A DNA stretch of 64,000 nt from contig CAYPQM010000004.1 of the NCBI GenBank assembly GCA_964412845.1, positions 26,535 to 90,534 on the forward strand. Reading direction: 5' to 3'. The notes beneath the pieces were generated by a model. It was not told the DNA's origin, searched no databases, and saw nothing but the letters and a program-made list of their open reading frames with translations. Source of the stretch: JAWWPY01 sp964412845 (GTDB lineage Bacteria > Actinomycetota > Actinomycetes > Streptosporangiales > Streptosporangiaceae). This document shows positions 9,285-18,070 of this stretch, piece by piece (within the stretch, counting starts at the first letter, position 1; each line of letters starts with the position of its first letter). The position numbers and the translations under genes are program-made.

Positions 9285-9791
9285 ATGGGAGCGCCGGACG
9301 CGCCGGCCCTGGCCGGCATTCATCACCTCAAGCTGCCAGTGGGCGACCTCACCCGGTCGCGCACGTGGTACCACAGCCGTCTCGGCTATGCCGTCGAAGC
9401 TGAGTTCGTCGAGCAAGGGCGGCTGATGGGCTACAGCCTGGCGCACCCCAACGGGGGACCGCCGCTGGGCCTGCGGCTCGACCCGGCGCGTGCCCGGGCG
9501 GTGGCGGGCTTCGACTACTTCGCCATCGGCGTGCCGAGCAAGGCGGCGATGGATGAGCTTGCCGGCCGCCTGACCGCGCTGGGCGAGACCCACGCCGGTG
9601 TGCACCGGGCCAGCTTTGGCTGGATCCTGCCGCTGCTGCACGATCCCGACGGGCACGAAGTCCGCTTCTACACCACGGAGCATCACACCGATCCCCCCGC
9701 CGCCGGGGTTACCGCCATCACCGACCCACGGGAGAGCGCGGAGGCGGCGGAAGCGGCTGAGGCGGCGGCGCAGAACGCGGCGCAGGCGTGA
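9285..9791 (+). CDS. VOC-family (glyoxalase/bleomycin resistance) protein
   Basis: 168 residues, ATG preceded by GGAGG with 4-nt spacing. The VOC fold is visible: IHHLKLPVGDLTRSRTWYHS at the N-terminus (metal-site His), an internal GFDYFAIGVPSK, and DPDGHEVRFYTTEHH near residue 125 with the usual D-x-x-G-x-x-x-x-F/L motif and Glu/His candidates. The C-terminal tail is a low-complexity Glu/Ala repeat (SAEAAEAAEAAAQNAAQA). It is controlled by the divergent TetR gene if the shared operator is real. The family covers dioxygenases, glutathione-type isomerases and drug-binding proteins; substrate unknown. Confidence 0.85.
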   Translation: MGAPDAPALAGIHHLKLPVGDLTRSRTWYHSRLGYAVEAEFVEQGRLMGYSLAHPNGGPPLGLRLDPARARAVAGFDYFAIGVPSKAAMDELAGRLTALGETHAGVHRASFGWILPLLHDPDGHEVRFYTTEHHTDPPAAGVTAITDPRESAEAAEAAEAAAQNAAQA

Positions 9792-9857
9792 GGCGGGCCG
9801 GCTAACGGGCAGGCGGAGCCGCCGCCACGACGGCGTTACCCAAGCTGACCTCGGGCG

Positions 9858-10421
9858 CTAGACGGAGGGGGTGGACTCGCGCAGCAGGGCGATGTGCTGC
9901 CGCAGCACCTCCTCCATCTGGCCGTAGAACTCCACGATCAGCCGCAGCTCGTCGTCGCTGTATCGCTCCGCCATCGCCTGCCACGCCTGGACCATCGGCA
10001 GGAAGACTGACGCGACGTTGCTGATCGCGCGTTCCAGTACCAGGTGGATGACCACGCGGCGACGGTCGCTGGTGTCCCGCTCCCTGGTCACGTAACCGGC
10101 CTCTGCCAGCCGGTCGATGACCCCGGTGATCGACGCGGTGGTCAGGCCCGTGGCCTTGGCCAGCTGGCCCGCTGTCATGTGACCGCTGAAGCTGAGGATG
10201 TTGAGGCAGTTCAGGTCGGTGGCGTTGATGCCGATCTGATCCGCGGCCGCCTGGCCCATGAGCTGCATCAGGGAGCCGGTCCGGCGGATCGCCGCGCCGA
10301 ACGCCAAGGCGAGCTGCGCGCGCTCCGGGCGCCCGGTGCTGGCGGTGAACGGCTCGGCCCAGGGCAGCTCCCAGGCGCCATCCTCGGCGCTGGGCGGCGA
10401 TCCCTGCGGGTCCTCTGACAT
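9858..10421 (-). CDS. MarR-family transcriptional regulator
   Basis: 187 residues, ATG 10421. Winged helix in the middle: INATDLNCLNILSFSGHMTA, then LAKATGLTTASITGVIDRLA with wing residues TSDRRRVVIHL. This is the canonical MarR order with flanking dimerisation helices. Divergent from the MFS exporter at 10520; the AT-rich gap carries two related repeats (10439-10452 and 10471-10485). The usual logic is repression of the exporter until a phenolic or drug-like ligand binds. Confidence 0.9.
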   Translation of the reverse strand: MSEDPQGSPPSAEDGAWELPWAEPFTASTGRPERAQLALAFGAAIRRTGSLMQLMGQAAADQIGINATDLNCLNILSFSGHMTAGQLAKATGLTTASITGVIDRLAEAGYVTRERDTSDRRRVVIHLVLERAISNVASVFLPMVQAWQAMAERYSDDELRLIVEFYGQMEEVLRQHIALLRESTPSV

Positions 10422-10438
10422 GCTTAAGCTCCTTATTA

Positions 10439-10485
10439 GTTAAGCTACCTAGACAATAGTAAGGCGAGATGTTAGCTTGCCTAGG
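10439..10485. promoter_or_regulatory. Candidate MarR operator pair between marR-like and MFS genes
   Basis: Two similar sequences, GTTAAGCTACCTAG (10439-10452) and GTTAGCTTGCCTAGG (10471-10485), lie 32 bp apart in a strikingly AT-rich stretch (about 10425-10500) of otherwise very GC-rich DNA. Three helical turns between copies would put two dimers on the same DNA face. Inferred binding only. Confidence 0.5.
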
Positions 10486-10519
10486 TGTAATTCTGATTCC
10501 TCCGGGAGCGGAGATCCCC

Positions 10520-12352
10520 ATGACTTCCGACGCTCAGATCCTGGCACCTCCGGCAGCCCCGGGCGAGGGCGCCGACCCACGCCGCTGGCTGACCCTCGTG
10601 ATCTTGCTGCTCGCCGCTTTCATGAACCTGCTGGATGTCTCGATCGTTAACATCGCGATCCCGTCCATCCAGCGTGACCTGCACGCCAGCTACGCCGATG
10701 TGCAGTGGGCGCTGGCCGGGTACACGCTGGCCTACGCGGTGGTGCTGATCACCGGCGGCAGGCTCGGCGACGCGTTCGGCCGTAAACGGCTGTTCCTGAT
10801 CGGCGTCATCGGGTTCACTCTCATGTCGGCGCTGTGCGGAGCTGCGCAGAGCCCGGGCATGCTTATCGCCAGCCGGGTCGCGCAGGGCGCGATGGGCGCG
10901 ATCATGATCCCGCAGGTGCTGTCCGTCATCCAGGTCATCTTCCCGCCGGCCGAACGAATCAAGGCGCTGGCCGGGTTCGGGGTCACGGCCGGCCTCGGCA
11001 CCGTGAGCGGCCCGCTGCTCGGCGGGCTGCTGACCCAGCACAGCCTGCTCGGACTCGGCTGGCGGTCGATCTTCCTGATCAATGTCCCCGTCGGCATCCT
11101 CGCGGTGGCCGCGGCGGCGATCCTGGTCCGCGAATCCCGTGCCCCGCAGCCGCCGAAACTGGACCCCGGCGGCGTTGCCCTGGTCAGCGCCGCACTCTTG
11201 CTACTGCTCTACCCGCTCGTGCAGGGCCGCCAGCTCGGCTGGCCGGCCTGGACCTTCGTCTCGATGGCCGCGGCCGGGCCGGCCTTCGGGCTGTTCGTTG
11301 GCTACGAGCGGATGAAGGCCCGCAAGGACGGCTCGCCGCTGGTGCCGCTGAGCCTGTTCCGCGAGCGTGCGTTCAGCGTCGGAATGTCGATCGCGGTCAC
11401 GTTCTTCCTGGGGGTCGCCTCATTCGCGCTGGTCCTGACCCTGTTCCTGCAGATCGGGCTCGGCTTCGAGCCGCTGCACGCCGGGCTGACGTTCCTGCCG
11501 TTCTCCGGGGGCGTGCTGGTCGCGTCAGCGGCGGCGGCCCGGCTCGCGCCCCGCTTCGGCCGCGGCGTCACGATGACTGGTGCGCTCGTCATGGCCGCGG
11601 GCATGGCCGGCCTGATCGCGATCGTCCATCACTACGGGGTGGCGGTGACAACCTGGGACATGGCGCCCGGCCTGGTGGTGGCCGGCCTGGGCATGGGCAG
11701 CGTCCTCGCGCCGCTGGCTGACATCCTGCTCGCGGGGGTGCCCCGCCAGCACGCTGGCTCGGCGTCCGGCCTGCTCAACACGGGATTCCAGGTGGGTGCA
11801 TCGATCGGGATCGCGGTCATCGGCGTGATCTTCTTCGGCCTGCTCGGCAGCCAGTCGGGGCCGGCGGCCACCGCGGTCGCGCCGCAGTTGCGGACCGGGC
11901 TGGCGGCGGCGGGCGTTCCGGCCCAGTTCTCCGGAAGGATCGTTACCCAGTTCCGCGGCTGCCTGCACGACCGCCTGATCGCGGCCGACCCCACCGTCAC
12001 GCCGGCCTCGTGCCGGCGGAGCGGCACGAGCCGCGCGCTGCCGGCCGCGGCCGGCAGCGTCCTGGCCGGGGCCGGCGGCGCCGCGGAGCGTCGGGCCTTC
12101 GTCGGCGCGCTCCAGCGCACCCTGTGGTTCCAGGTCGGCGTGCTCCTGCTCAGCTTCCTGCTGATGCTCGCGCTGCCGGCCGGATCAGGCCGGCGCGCCG
12201 TGCCTGGCACCGAGCCCGCTGCCGCTGGCGGCGCGGAGAGTGCTGGTGCTGGTGCTGCCACGGCCGGTGCCGCCCGTGCCGGTGCTGGTGCTGAGGGTGC
12301 CAGCGTCGGCGGTGCTGGCGGGCCTGCCGCGGAAGGAACCGCCGATGCCTGA
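10520..12352 (+). CDS. MFS drug efflux transporter, DHA2/EmrB-QacA type (14 TM)
   Basis: About 610 residues from ATG 10520 (MTSDAQILAPPAAPG), chosen over the upstream ATG 10469, which overlaps the operator repeat. TM1 carries FMNLLDVSIVNIAIPSIQRD, then the motif A region GGRLGDAFGRKRLFLIG and motif C region GLGTVSGPLLGGLL, all diagnostic of H+ antiporters of the EmrB/QacA group. A long loop near residues 470-540 includes two Cys (FRGCLHDR, PASCRRSG). The C-terminal tail is Ala/Gly-rich and likely disordered. Followed after 50 nt by an NAD(P)-binding protein on the same strand. Predicted inner-membrane exporter of hydrophobic toxic compounds controlled by the divergent MarR. Confidence 0.92.
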   Translation: MTSDAQILAPPAAPGEGADPRRWLTLVILLLAAFMNLLDVSIVNIAIPSIQRDLHASYADVQWALAGYTLAYAVVLITGGRLGDAFGRKRLFLIGVIGFTLMSALCGAAQSPGMLIASRVAQGAMGAIMIPQVLSVIQVIFPPAERIKALAGFGVTAGLGTVSGPLLGGLLTQHSLLGLGWRSIFLINVPVGILAVAAAAILVRESRAPQPPKLDPGGVALVSAALLLLLYPLVQGRQLGWPAWTFVSMAAAGPAFGLFVGYERMKARKDGSPLVPLSLFRERAFSVGMSIAVTFFLGVASFALVLTLFLQIGLGFEPLHAGLTFLPFSGGVLVASAAAARLAPRFGRGVTMTGALVMAAGMAGLIAIVHHYGVAVTTWDMAPGLVVAGLGMGSVLAPLADILLAGVPRQHAGSASGLLNTGFQVGASIGIAVIGVIFFGLLGSQSGPAATAVAPQLRTGLAAAGVPAQFSGRIVTQFRGCLHDRLIAADPTVTPASCRRSGTSRALPAAAGSVLAGAGGAAERRAFVGALQRTLWFQVGVLLLSFLLMLALPAGSGRRAVPGTEPAAAGGAESAGAGAATAGAARAGAGAEGASVGGAGGPAAEGTADA

Positions 12353-12402
12353 TCTGCCCGCCGGCCGCCCTCGGCTGGCCACCGCAGCGCGAAGGAGTTG
12401 AG

Positions 12403-13026
12403 ATGCGACTCGCGATATTGGGCGCCACCGGCCGGATCGGCGGTCACCTGCTGAGCTGGGCCGTGGACGCCGGTCACCCGGTGCACGTGCTGGCCCGGGA
12501 CGCTGCCGCGGTGCCGGTCCGGCCGGGTATCACGGTTACCGAGGGCAGTGCTCTGGACCCGGTGGCCGTGGCTGACGTGATCGCCGAGGCGGACGCGGTG
12601 CTGTCCGCGCTCGGCCCACGCGGGGCCAAGGCTCCGGCGCTGCTCGCGACCGCCGCGTCCAACGTGGTCGGGGCCATGGCCAAGACGGGTGCCCGCCGCC
12701 TGATCTGCGTGTCCGCCGTGGGCGCCTTCATCGCCGAGGATCCCGGTGCCCCGTTCCTGATCAAGCTGATCCTGCCGCGCGTCCTGGCCAAGCCGTTCGC
12801 CGACGTGCGGGCCATGGAGCAGGTTGTCCAGGCGAGCGACCTCGACTGGACACTGGTGCGCGCGACGAGGCTGGTCGACAGCCCGCTAACCGGCCACTAC
12901 CAGGTCCGCCCGCAGTACCCGCCGCCTGGCCTGACGAAGATCTCCCGCGCCGACGTCGCGCACTTCATCATCGGCGCCCTCACGGACTCCAGCTACCTCG
13001 GCCAGACCCCCGCGGTCGCCTGCTAA
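12403..13026 (+). CDS. NAD(P)-binding protein, atypical SDR / NmrA-like
   Basis: 207 residues, ATG preceded by GAAGGAG. Starts MRLAILGATGRIGGHLLSWA, the GxxGxxG dinucleotide-binding motif, and keeps the extended-SDR features LICVSAVGAF and DLDWTLVRATRLVDSPLTGH. Length and motifs match the SDR a5/BLVRB-like group of NAD(P)H-binding proteins. No membrane segment. Probably co-transcribed with the MFS exporter and thus under MarR control. It may be a reductase acting on the same compound class; this is inference from context. Confidence 0.85.
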   Translation: MRLAILGATGRIGGHLLSWAVDAGHPVHVLARDAAAVPVRPGITVTEGSALDPVAVADVIAEADAVLSALGPRGAKAPALLATAASNVVGAMAKTGARRLICVSAVGAFIAEDPGAPFLIKLILPRVLAKPFADVRAMEQVVQASDLDWTLVRATRLVDSPLTGHYQVRPQYPPPGLTKISRADVAHFIIGALTDSSYLGQTPAVAC

Positions 13027-13044
13027 TCCGCCCCTCAGCGATCC

Positions 13045-13073
13045 GGAACGACAGCTGTGCCACTCCGATGCTG
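13045..13073. repeat. Copy of a short dispersed intergenic repeat at a convergent gene end
   Basis: AACGACAGCTGTGCCACTCC and the next five bases (13047-13071) match 45873-45897 at 23 of 25 positions. Both copies sit between the 3' ends of convergent genes. This copy contains the self-complementary octamer ACAGCTGT. Confidence 0.7.
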
Positions 13074-13095
13074 CTGCGAGGGCTTGAGGTGGCCG

Positions 13096-14199
13096 TTAGG
13101 ACTGACCGTCGGCGACAGCGGCGTCTACTTCGGCGCGGCGCGCGGCGAGTTCGGCGGCGTACTTCTCCTGGTCCACCCGCTCCGCGATCTCCTCGTCGTC
13201 GCGCATCACCGAGTCCAGGTCGACCCCGGCCGCGTCGAGCACACCGAGATCGGCGTAGGCGCGCTGCACCTTCGGGCCCCACAGCCCGATGTCTTTCACG
13301 CAGGGCACGATCCTGCTGAAGAGCAGAGACCGGAACGCCTGCTGGACGGGCGACTTCTCGGTGAACTCCAGGCACTCGGCCACGTCGAAGCCCATCTGCT
13401 CCCAGACTTCGCGCGCCACGAACCTGTTGCGCATCAGGTAGCAGCCCTCGACGACAAACTCCTCGCGGTCGGCCCGCTCCGCCGCGGTCAGTCCGGCGTA
13501 GTAGTCGCGGAGCGCGAGCCGGCCAAACGCCACATGCCGCGCCTCGTCCTGCATGACATACGCGAGGACCTGCTTGACCAGGGGATTGGTGGCCATGTCC
13601 CGGTGCACGCCGAACGCGGCGAGGGCGAGTCCCTCGATCAGCACCTGCATTCCGAGGTACGGCAGGTCCCAGCGGGAATCGCTGAGCGCGTCCGACAGCA
13701 GCTTGGCCAGGTCCGGGTTGACGGGGTAGTAGAGGCCGATCTTCTCCCGCATGAACCGCGAGAACAGCTCGACATGCCGCGCCTCGTCCATGGCCTGAGT
13801 CGCCGCATAGAACTTCGAGTCCATGTCGGGCACGGATTCGACGATCCGCGCGGCCACCGTCAGTGCGCCCTGCTCGCCGTGCAGGAACTGGCTGAACAGC
13901 CAGGCCGAGAGATGGTGGCCAAGGTCGGCGCGCTCAGATTCGGACAGGATGTTCCACTGACGTGAGCCGTAGATCGGGCTGAACTCGTCGGAAAGCCCCA
14001 TCACGTTGGCGGGGTCCACCGGGAGTTCCCAGTCGACCCGCTTGGCCGCGTCCCATTGCTTGTCCTTGCCCCGCTGGTAGAGGTCAAGCAGGCGGGTCCG
14101 GCCTTCGTCGTACTCCCAGCTGAAGCGGGTGGCGCCGGCCGCGGGGACGTCCCAGGTGCCGGGCTCGACGGGGGTGACGTAGTGGTCGTACGTGCTCAC
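13096..14199 (-). CDS. Ferritin-like di-iron protein (R2/AurF-like oxidase fold)
   Basis: About 367 residues from GTG 14199 (VSTYDHYVTPV), preferred over GTG 14211 because GGAG lies 7 nt upstream. It has two repeats of a metal-binding helix pair: LHGEQGAL with MDEARHVELF, and LIEGLALAAF with QDEARHVAFGR. The Glu + ExxH pattern twice is that of carboxylate-bridged di-iron enzymes such as ribonucleotide reductase R2, bacterial multicomponent monooxygenases and N-oxygenases. It is soluble and predicted to activate O2. The promoter side (14200-14240) contains TAATAT on the coding strand as a possible -10. No partner reductase is adjacent; substrate unknown. Confidence 0.8.
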   Translation of the reverse strand: MSTYDHYVTPVEPGTWDVPAAGATRFSWEYDEGRTRLLDLYQRGKDKQWDAAKRVDWELPVDPANVMGLSDEFSPIYGSRQWNILSESERADLGHHLSAWLFSQFLHGEQGALTVAARIVESVPDMDSKFYAATQAMDEARHVELFSRFMREKIGLYYPVNPDLAKLLSDALSDSRWDLPYLGMQVLIEGLALAAFGVHRDMATNPLVKQVLAYVMQDEARHVAFGRLALRDYYAGLTAAERADREEFVVEGCYLMRNRFVAREVWEQMGFDVAECLEFTEKSPVQQAFRSLLFSRIVPCVKDIGLWGPKVQRAYADLGVLDAAGVDLDSVMRDDEEIAERVDQEKYAAELAARRAEVDAAVADGQS

Positions 14200-14378
14200 G
14201 GCGGGCTCCACGGAGAGACGATGCCCTCATATTACTGGCTGGTACACAAATGCTCCAGAGCCAGAATGCGCCAGGCAGGCGCGATCCCAGCGCCCGTCCC
14301 GGGGTGCTAAGGCCAGGACCGTGAAGTTACTGCTGCGGAAGGGTGGCAAGAGGCCTTGACCTGGGGGAGCTGTGCGGG

Positions 14379-16037
14379 TCATCCGGCGAGTACATCGCGC
14401 CGGTTGAGGAAGATGCCGCCGATCACCGCTCCGGCCACTCCGAGACCGGCGATGACCGCGGCGCTGCCCCAGTTGGGACTCGTGGCGGGGGCCGGAACCA
14501 TGTGGAAGAACACCGAGGTGTCCAAGAGCCAGTGGCTGGCGTGGACGACGGCTCCGATGAACTCAATGAGGAACGACCAGGCCAGGTAGCCGTAGACGAC
14601 TACTGAGGTTCGCCGGGGCCATACCCCCAGCACCACGGCGCCGAGGCCCAGGAGGAACAGCGACGGCGGAACCACATTGAGCCCGGCGGCAACGAGCGAA
14701 CCAAACCCAGCCCCGCTGTGCTGGCTGGCTGCGCCGGCCCAAGCGCCGATCCCGGCCAGAACGCCCGCCGCGAGAAGCACGAACGCAGAAAGAATCATCC
14801 GCCCGGTGAACCACGACGTCCGGCTCACGGGGCGGACCGCGAAATTCTCCAGGTGACCGTCGGCCTCCTCGGCCCGGGTGGCGGTGATCTGCCCGGCCGC
14901 CACCAGGGTGATCATCAACGCGATTATGAGAAAGGTGAGCCCGAGATAAGCCGCCACCGGGGAACCGTGCCCGCCGAGCCGGCCCAGGGTCTCCTGGACA
15001 GACTTGTCGCCGCTGATGTCCTGGGCGGAGGATTCGGCCACGGTGCCGAGGAGGACGGAGAAAGCGGCGACAGCGATCAGCCAGCCGAGGACCACCGGCC
15101 GCATCAGCCGGACCGCCAGGCCGATCGGGCTGCCGACCAGCGCCAGATGGGAGACAGCGGTGTCGCGGTTCGGCAATACGGCAGCACCGAGATCCCGGGA
15201 CCCGGCCAGGTGCACAGTGACGGCGGTAACCACGAGTATCAGCAGCACCACCGGAAGCAGGGCCAGCGGGCGCGGGCCGGTGAGCGGCCGGGACTCCTCG
15301 ATCCAGCCGAGAGGGCTCAACCACACCAGCCAGTGCAGCCCCGGATCGGAGTCGGCAACCATGCGAAGCGCATAGGAGATGCCGAAGACCGCCCCGGCCA
15401 TGGCGGCGGCCCGGCGGCGCGTGTTGGCGAGCTGGCTGGTCAGCGCGCCGATAGCGAGAAATGTGGCTGCCCCGGCCGCGAGCGTGATTGCGAAGTACAC
15501 AGACTGCCCGAGGGTAAAGCCGACGGTGGAGGCGTGGCCGGTGAGAACCGTCCCTATGGTGGTCAGCACGAACAGCGTCACCAGGCCCGCGGCCAGCCCG
15601 GCGATCGCCTGGCCCGCGGCGCGGCGGCGCGTCGTCTGGCCGGCCAGGAGCAACTCATAACGGCCGGCCTCCTCGTCGCCGCGCATGAGCCGCGTGGCGG
15701 TCAGCAATCCCCAGATAGCCCCGAGGATGCTCAGGATGCCGAGGATGCGCCATGAGGCGTACCCGGCGACCGTGTTGATGGCCCGAGCCGGCCCAATCAG
15801 CGCGTTGAGGCCGATGTTGGTGCTGTACGCGCTGGCCATCTGGTCACGCGCCGCCTGAGTCGGGTAGGCCGACGTGTAGGCCAGGGTCTGCGCGACCACG
15901 TAGAACGCGAAGATGAGCCCCCACAACAGGCCGGACCGGCCAGCCTTGCGTCCCACCTGAACGGCCACCACCGCCCCGGGGTAACGTCCGGCGAGCGCGA
16001 AGGAGCGTGGCGCGGTCTCGAGCAGAAGGTCGGCCAT
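14379..16037 (-). CDS. ABC-2 type exporter permease (tandem 12-TM)
   Basis: 552 residues with about 12 hydrophobic segments in two halves, e.g. GLLWGLIFAFYVVAQTLAYT, ILGILSILGAIWGLL, VTLFVLTTIGTVL and, in the second half, LIIALMITLVAAGQITATRA. The loop LMRGDEEAGRYELLLAGQTT matches the coupling region of the polyketide/antibiotic exporter permeases found in streptomycetes. It begins 6 nt after the ATPase stop, so the two genes form one exporter. The second half restates the theme (ATRAEEADGHLENFAVRPVS), showing internal duplication. Substrate unknown, likely a hydrophobic antibiotic or lipid. Confidence 0.88.
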   Translation of the reverse strand: MADLLLETAPRSFALAGRYPGAVVAVQVGRKAGRSGLLWGLIFAFYVVAQTLAYTSAYPTQAARDQMASAYSTNIGLNALIGPARAINTVAGYASWRILGILSILGAIWGLLTATRLMRGDEEAGRYELLLAGQTTRRRAAGQAIAGLAAGLVTLFVLTTIGTVLTGHASTVGFTLGQSVYFAITLAAGAATFLAIGALTSQLANTRRRAAAMAGAVFGISYALRMVADSDPGLHWLVWLSPLGWIEESRPLTGPRPLALLPVVLLILVVTAVTVHLAGSRDLGAAVLPNRDTAVSHLALVGSPIGLAVRLMRPVVLGWLIAVAAFSVLLGTVAESSAQDISGDKSVQETLGRLGGHGSPVAAYLGLTFLIIALMITLVAAGQITATRAEEADGHLENFAVRPVSRTSWFTGRMILSAFVLLAAGVLAGIGAWAGAASQHSGAGFGSLVAAGLNVVPPSLFLLGLGAVVLGVWPRRTSVVVYGYLAWSFLIEFIGAVVHASHWLLDTSVFFHMVPAPATSPNWGSAAVIAGLGVAGAVIGGIFLNRRDVLAG

Positions 16038-16043
16038 GTCCGT

Positions 16044-16982
16044 TCACGCACCCGGCTGGCCAGCAAGCACCGCCCCGTCGGCCGTCACCGGGGCATTGCC
16101 GTCGGGGCCGTAGTGGGCCAGGAACAGCTCCTCGAGCGAGGGCTCACGGCTGACCAGCTCACGGACACCGGTGCCGCCCAGGGCATCGATGAGCGGCTCG
16201 ATCGGACCGTGGACCTCCAGATGCACGTGCCTGCCGTCCACCACCACCCGCTTGACGCCGGAGACGACGCTCAGGTCGGGCGGCGCGGCGTCGAAGACCA
16301 GCTCCACCGTCAGCGCTGAGAGGTGACGCATCGCGGCGAGTGTCCCGATCTCGACCAGGCGTCCTTCGCGCAGGATGCCGACCCGGTCGCACAGTGCCTC
16401 GACTTCGCTCAGGATGTGCGACGACAGGAAGACGGTCTGCCCGGTCTCGTGCGCCTCCTGCACGCAATGGCGGAACGCCTGTTCCATGAGCGGGTCCAGT
16501 CCGCTGGTGGGCTCATCGAGCACGAGCAGGGCGGGCCGTGTCATGAGCGCGGCGATCAGCAGAACCTTCTGGCGGTTTCCCTTGGAGTAGGCCCGCACTT
16601 TCTTGGACGGATCCAGGGCGAACCGCTGAATCAGCTCATCGCGGTACCTGGAGTCGACCTGACCGTGGACCCGGCCGAGCAGGTGCAGCGTCTCGGCTCC
16701 GGTAAGTGACGGCCAGAGGTTGGCTTCACCGGGCACATAGGCGAGACGCCGGTGTGCCTGCACAGTCTGGCGCTGGCAGTCGAGCCCGAAGATCTCCGCC
16801 CGGCCAGCAGTGGGCCGGGCCAGGCCCAGCAGCAGCCGAATGGTGGTGGTCTTCCCCGCGCCATTAGGCCCCAGGTAACCGACCACCTCACCCTCGGTGA
16901 CCTCGAGGTCGAGGCCGCTCAGCGCATCGACGGAGCCGTAACGCTTGGACAGGCCCTCGGTGCGGATGGCTGGAGCGCCCAT
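16044..16982 (-). CDS. ABC exporter ATP-binding subunit (DrrA-like)
   Basis: 312 residues from ATG 16982, with GGGAAG upstream. Walker A GYLGPNGAGKTTTIR near residue 38, signature YSKGNRQKV near 135, Walker B LLVLDEPTSGLDP near 157, and H-loop FLSSHILSEVE. The YSKGN form in place of LSGGQ is common in this multidrug-type subgroup. The ~90-residue C-terminal region after the ATPase core is the usual accessory domain. Coupled to the ABC-2 permease at 14379-16037. Confidence 0.92.
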   Translation of the reverse strand: MGAPAIRTEGLSKRYGSVDALSGLDLEVTEGEVVGYLGPNGAGKTTTIRLLLGLARPTAGRAEIFGLDCQRQTVQAHRRLAYVPGEANLWPSLTGAETLHLLGRVHGQVDSRYRDELIQRFALDPSKKVRAYSKGNRQKVLLIAALMTRPALLVLDEPTSGLDPLMEQAFRHCVQEAHETGQTVFLSSHILSEVEALCDRVGILREGRLVEIGTLAAMRHLSALTVELVFDAAPPDLSVVSGVKRVVVDGRHVHLEVHGPIEPLIDALGGTGVRELVSREPSLEELFLAHYGPDGNAPVTADGAVLAGQPGA

Positions 16983-17098
16983 GAATCCAACTTCCCTGGT
17001 TTCTCAGACGAGCCTGCGGCCCGCAGGCCCGCTGCTGGTAGAGGCGAAAGGCCCTGACACCGTGAACCTGGCCGTATCGCGACCGGAACGCCCATGGC

Positions 17099-18019
17099 CT
17101 AAAGGCACACGGAGGGCTCGTGGTCGGAGTGGCCGGTAGGTTCCAGTTGGAAGGTGGAGTGGACCACGTCGAAGTGACCGCGCAAGCATTCCTGGAGAGT
17201 GTCGAGCATGGCCGCGCCCCGGCCGCTGGCCAGCACCCCGGGGTCCACGACTACGTGCGCGGACAGCACCGGAAGCCCGGAAGTGATGGTCCACGCGTGC
17301 AGATCATGCACGTCCGTGACGCCGTCGAGTTCGGTCATGTGACGGCGCACCTCGCTCAGGTCGATGCCCCGTGGACTCGCCTCCAGCAGGACGTCCACCG
17401 CGTCCCGCAGCAGGCGCCAGGTCCTCGGCAGGATGAGCGCGCCTACCACCAGCGAGGCGATCGGGTCGGCCAGGGTGAATCCGCTGGTCGCGACGATCAC
17501 TCCGGTCACGATGACCGCCATCGCGCCGAACGTGTCGGAGGCGACTTCCAGGAAGGCCCCGCGCGCGTTCATGCTCTCCGTCTGGGCCCGGCGGAGCAGG
17601 ATCACCGACACACCGTTACCGGCCAGCGCGATGATGCCGAAAATCACCATCAGGCCGGATCCGACGGCGGGCGGCGTGGCCAGCCGCCGCGCTGCCTCGA
17701 CGACGATGAAGGTGCCCATGCCGAGCAGGAGCAGGGCATTGGCGGTCGCGGCGAGGATCTCCGCTCGCGCGTAGCCGAAGGTCCGCCGGTCGGTGGCGGG
17801 CCTGGTCGCAACGTGTGCCGCCAGCAGTGACAGGCCGACGCCGGCGGCGTCCGCGGCCATGTGGGCCGCGTCGGCGAATAGCACCAGCGATCCGCTGACC
17901 AGCGCTCCGACGACTTCCAGCACCGCGATCCCGGTGCTGATCGTCATGACCGCGGTCAGCTTGCCGCGATGACGGCCGGTGGCCGTCACCCCGTGTCCGT
18001 GTCCGTGTCCGGCCGACAT
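17099..18019 (-). CDS. Cation diffusion facilitator (CzcD/ZnT-like) metal exporter
   Basis: 306 residues from ATG 18019, which has AGGAGG 12 nt upstream; an in-frame TTG four codons earlier sits directly on that site. Begins MSAGHGHGHG, a His-rich metal-binding tail. Six TM helices follow. TM2 has SLVLFADAAHMAADAAGVGL, giving the HxxxD metal site (ADAAHMAAD), and TM5 has FLEVASDTFGAMAVIV with the matching residues (EVASD instead of the usual HVxxD). A cytoplasmic C-terminal domain follows (DVHDLHAWTITSGLPVLSAH) as in YiiP. Predicted Zn2+/Co2+ proton antiporter. The H-to-E change in TM5 may shift metal preference. Confidence 0.88.
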   Translation of the reverse strand: MSAGHGHGHGVTATGRHRGKLTAVMTISTGIAVLEVVGALVSGSLVLFADAAHMAADAAGVGLSLLAAHVATRPATDRRTFGYARAEILAATANALLLLGMGTFIVVEAARRLATPPAVGSGLMVIFGIIALAGNGVSVILLRRAQTESMNARGAFLEVASDTFGAMAVIVTGVIVATSGFTLADPIASLVVGALILPRTWRLLRDAVDVLLEASPRGIDLSEVRRHMTELDGVTDVHDLHAWTITSGLPVLSAHVVVDPGVLASGRGAAMLDTLQECLRGHFDVVHSTFQLEPTGHSDHEPSVCL

Positions 18020-18070
18020 GGCCGCTGACAACCTCCTTCGCCAGGGTGCCCTGGCCGCAGTCAGGCTCTG

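Noticed and set aside
10469..10519. Upstream ATG as the MFS start
   Set aside because: It lies inside the likely MarR operator and adds a non-homologous peptide; ATG 10520 fits the family better.
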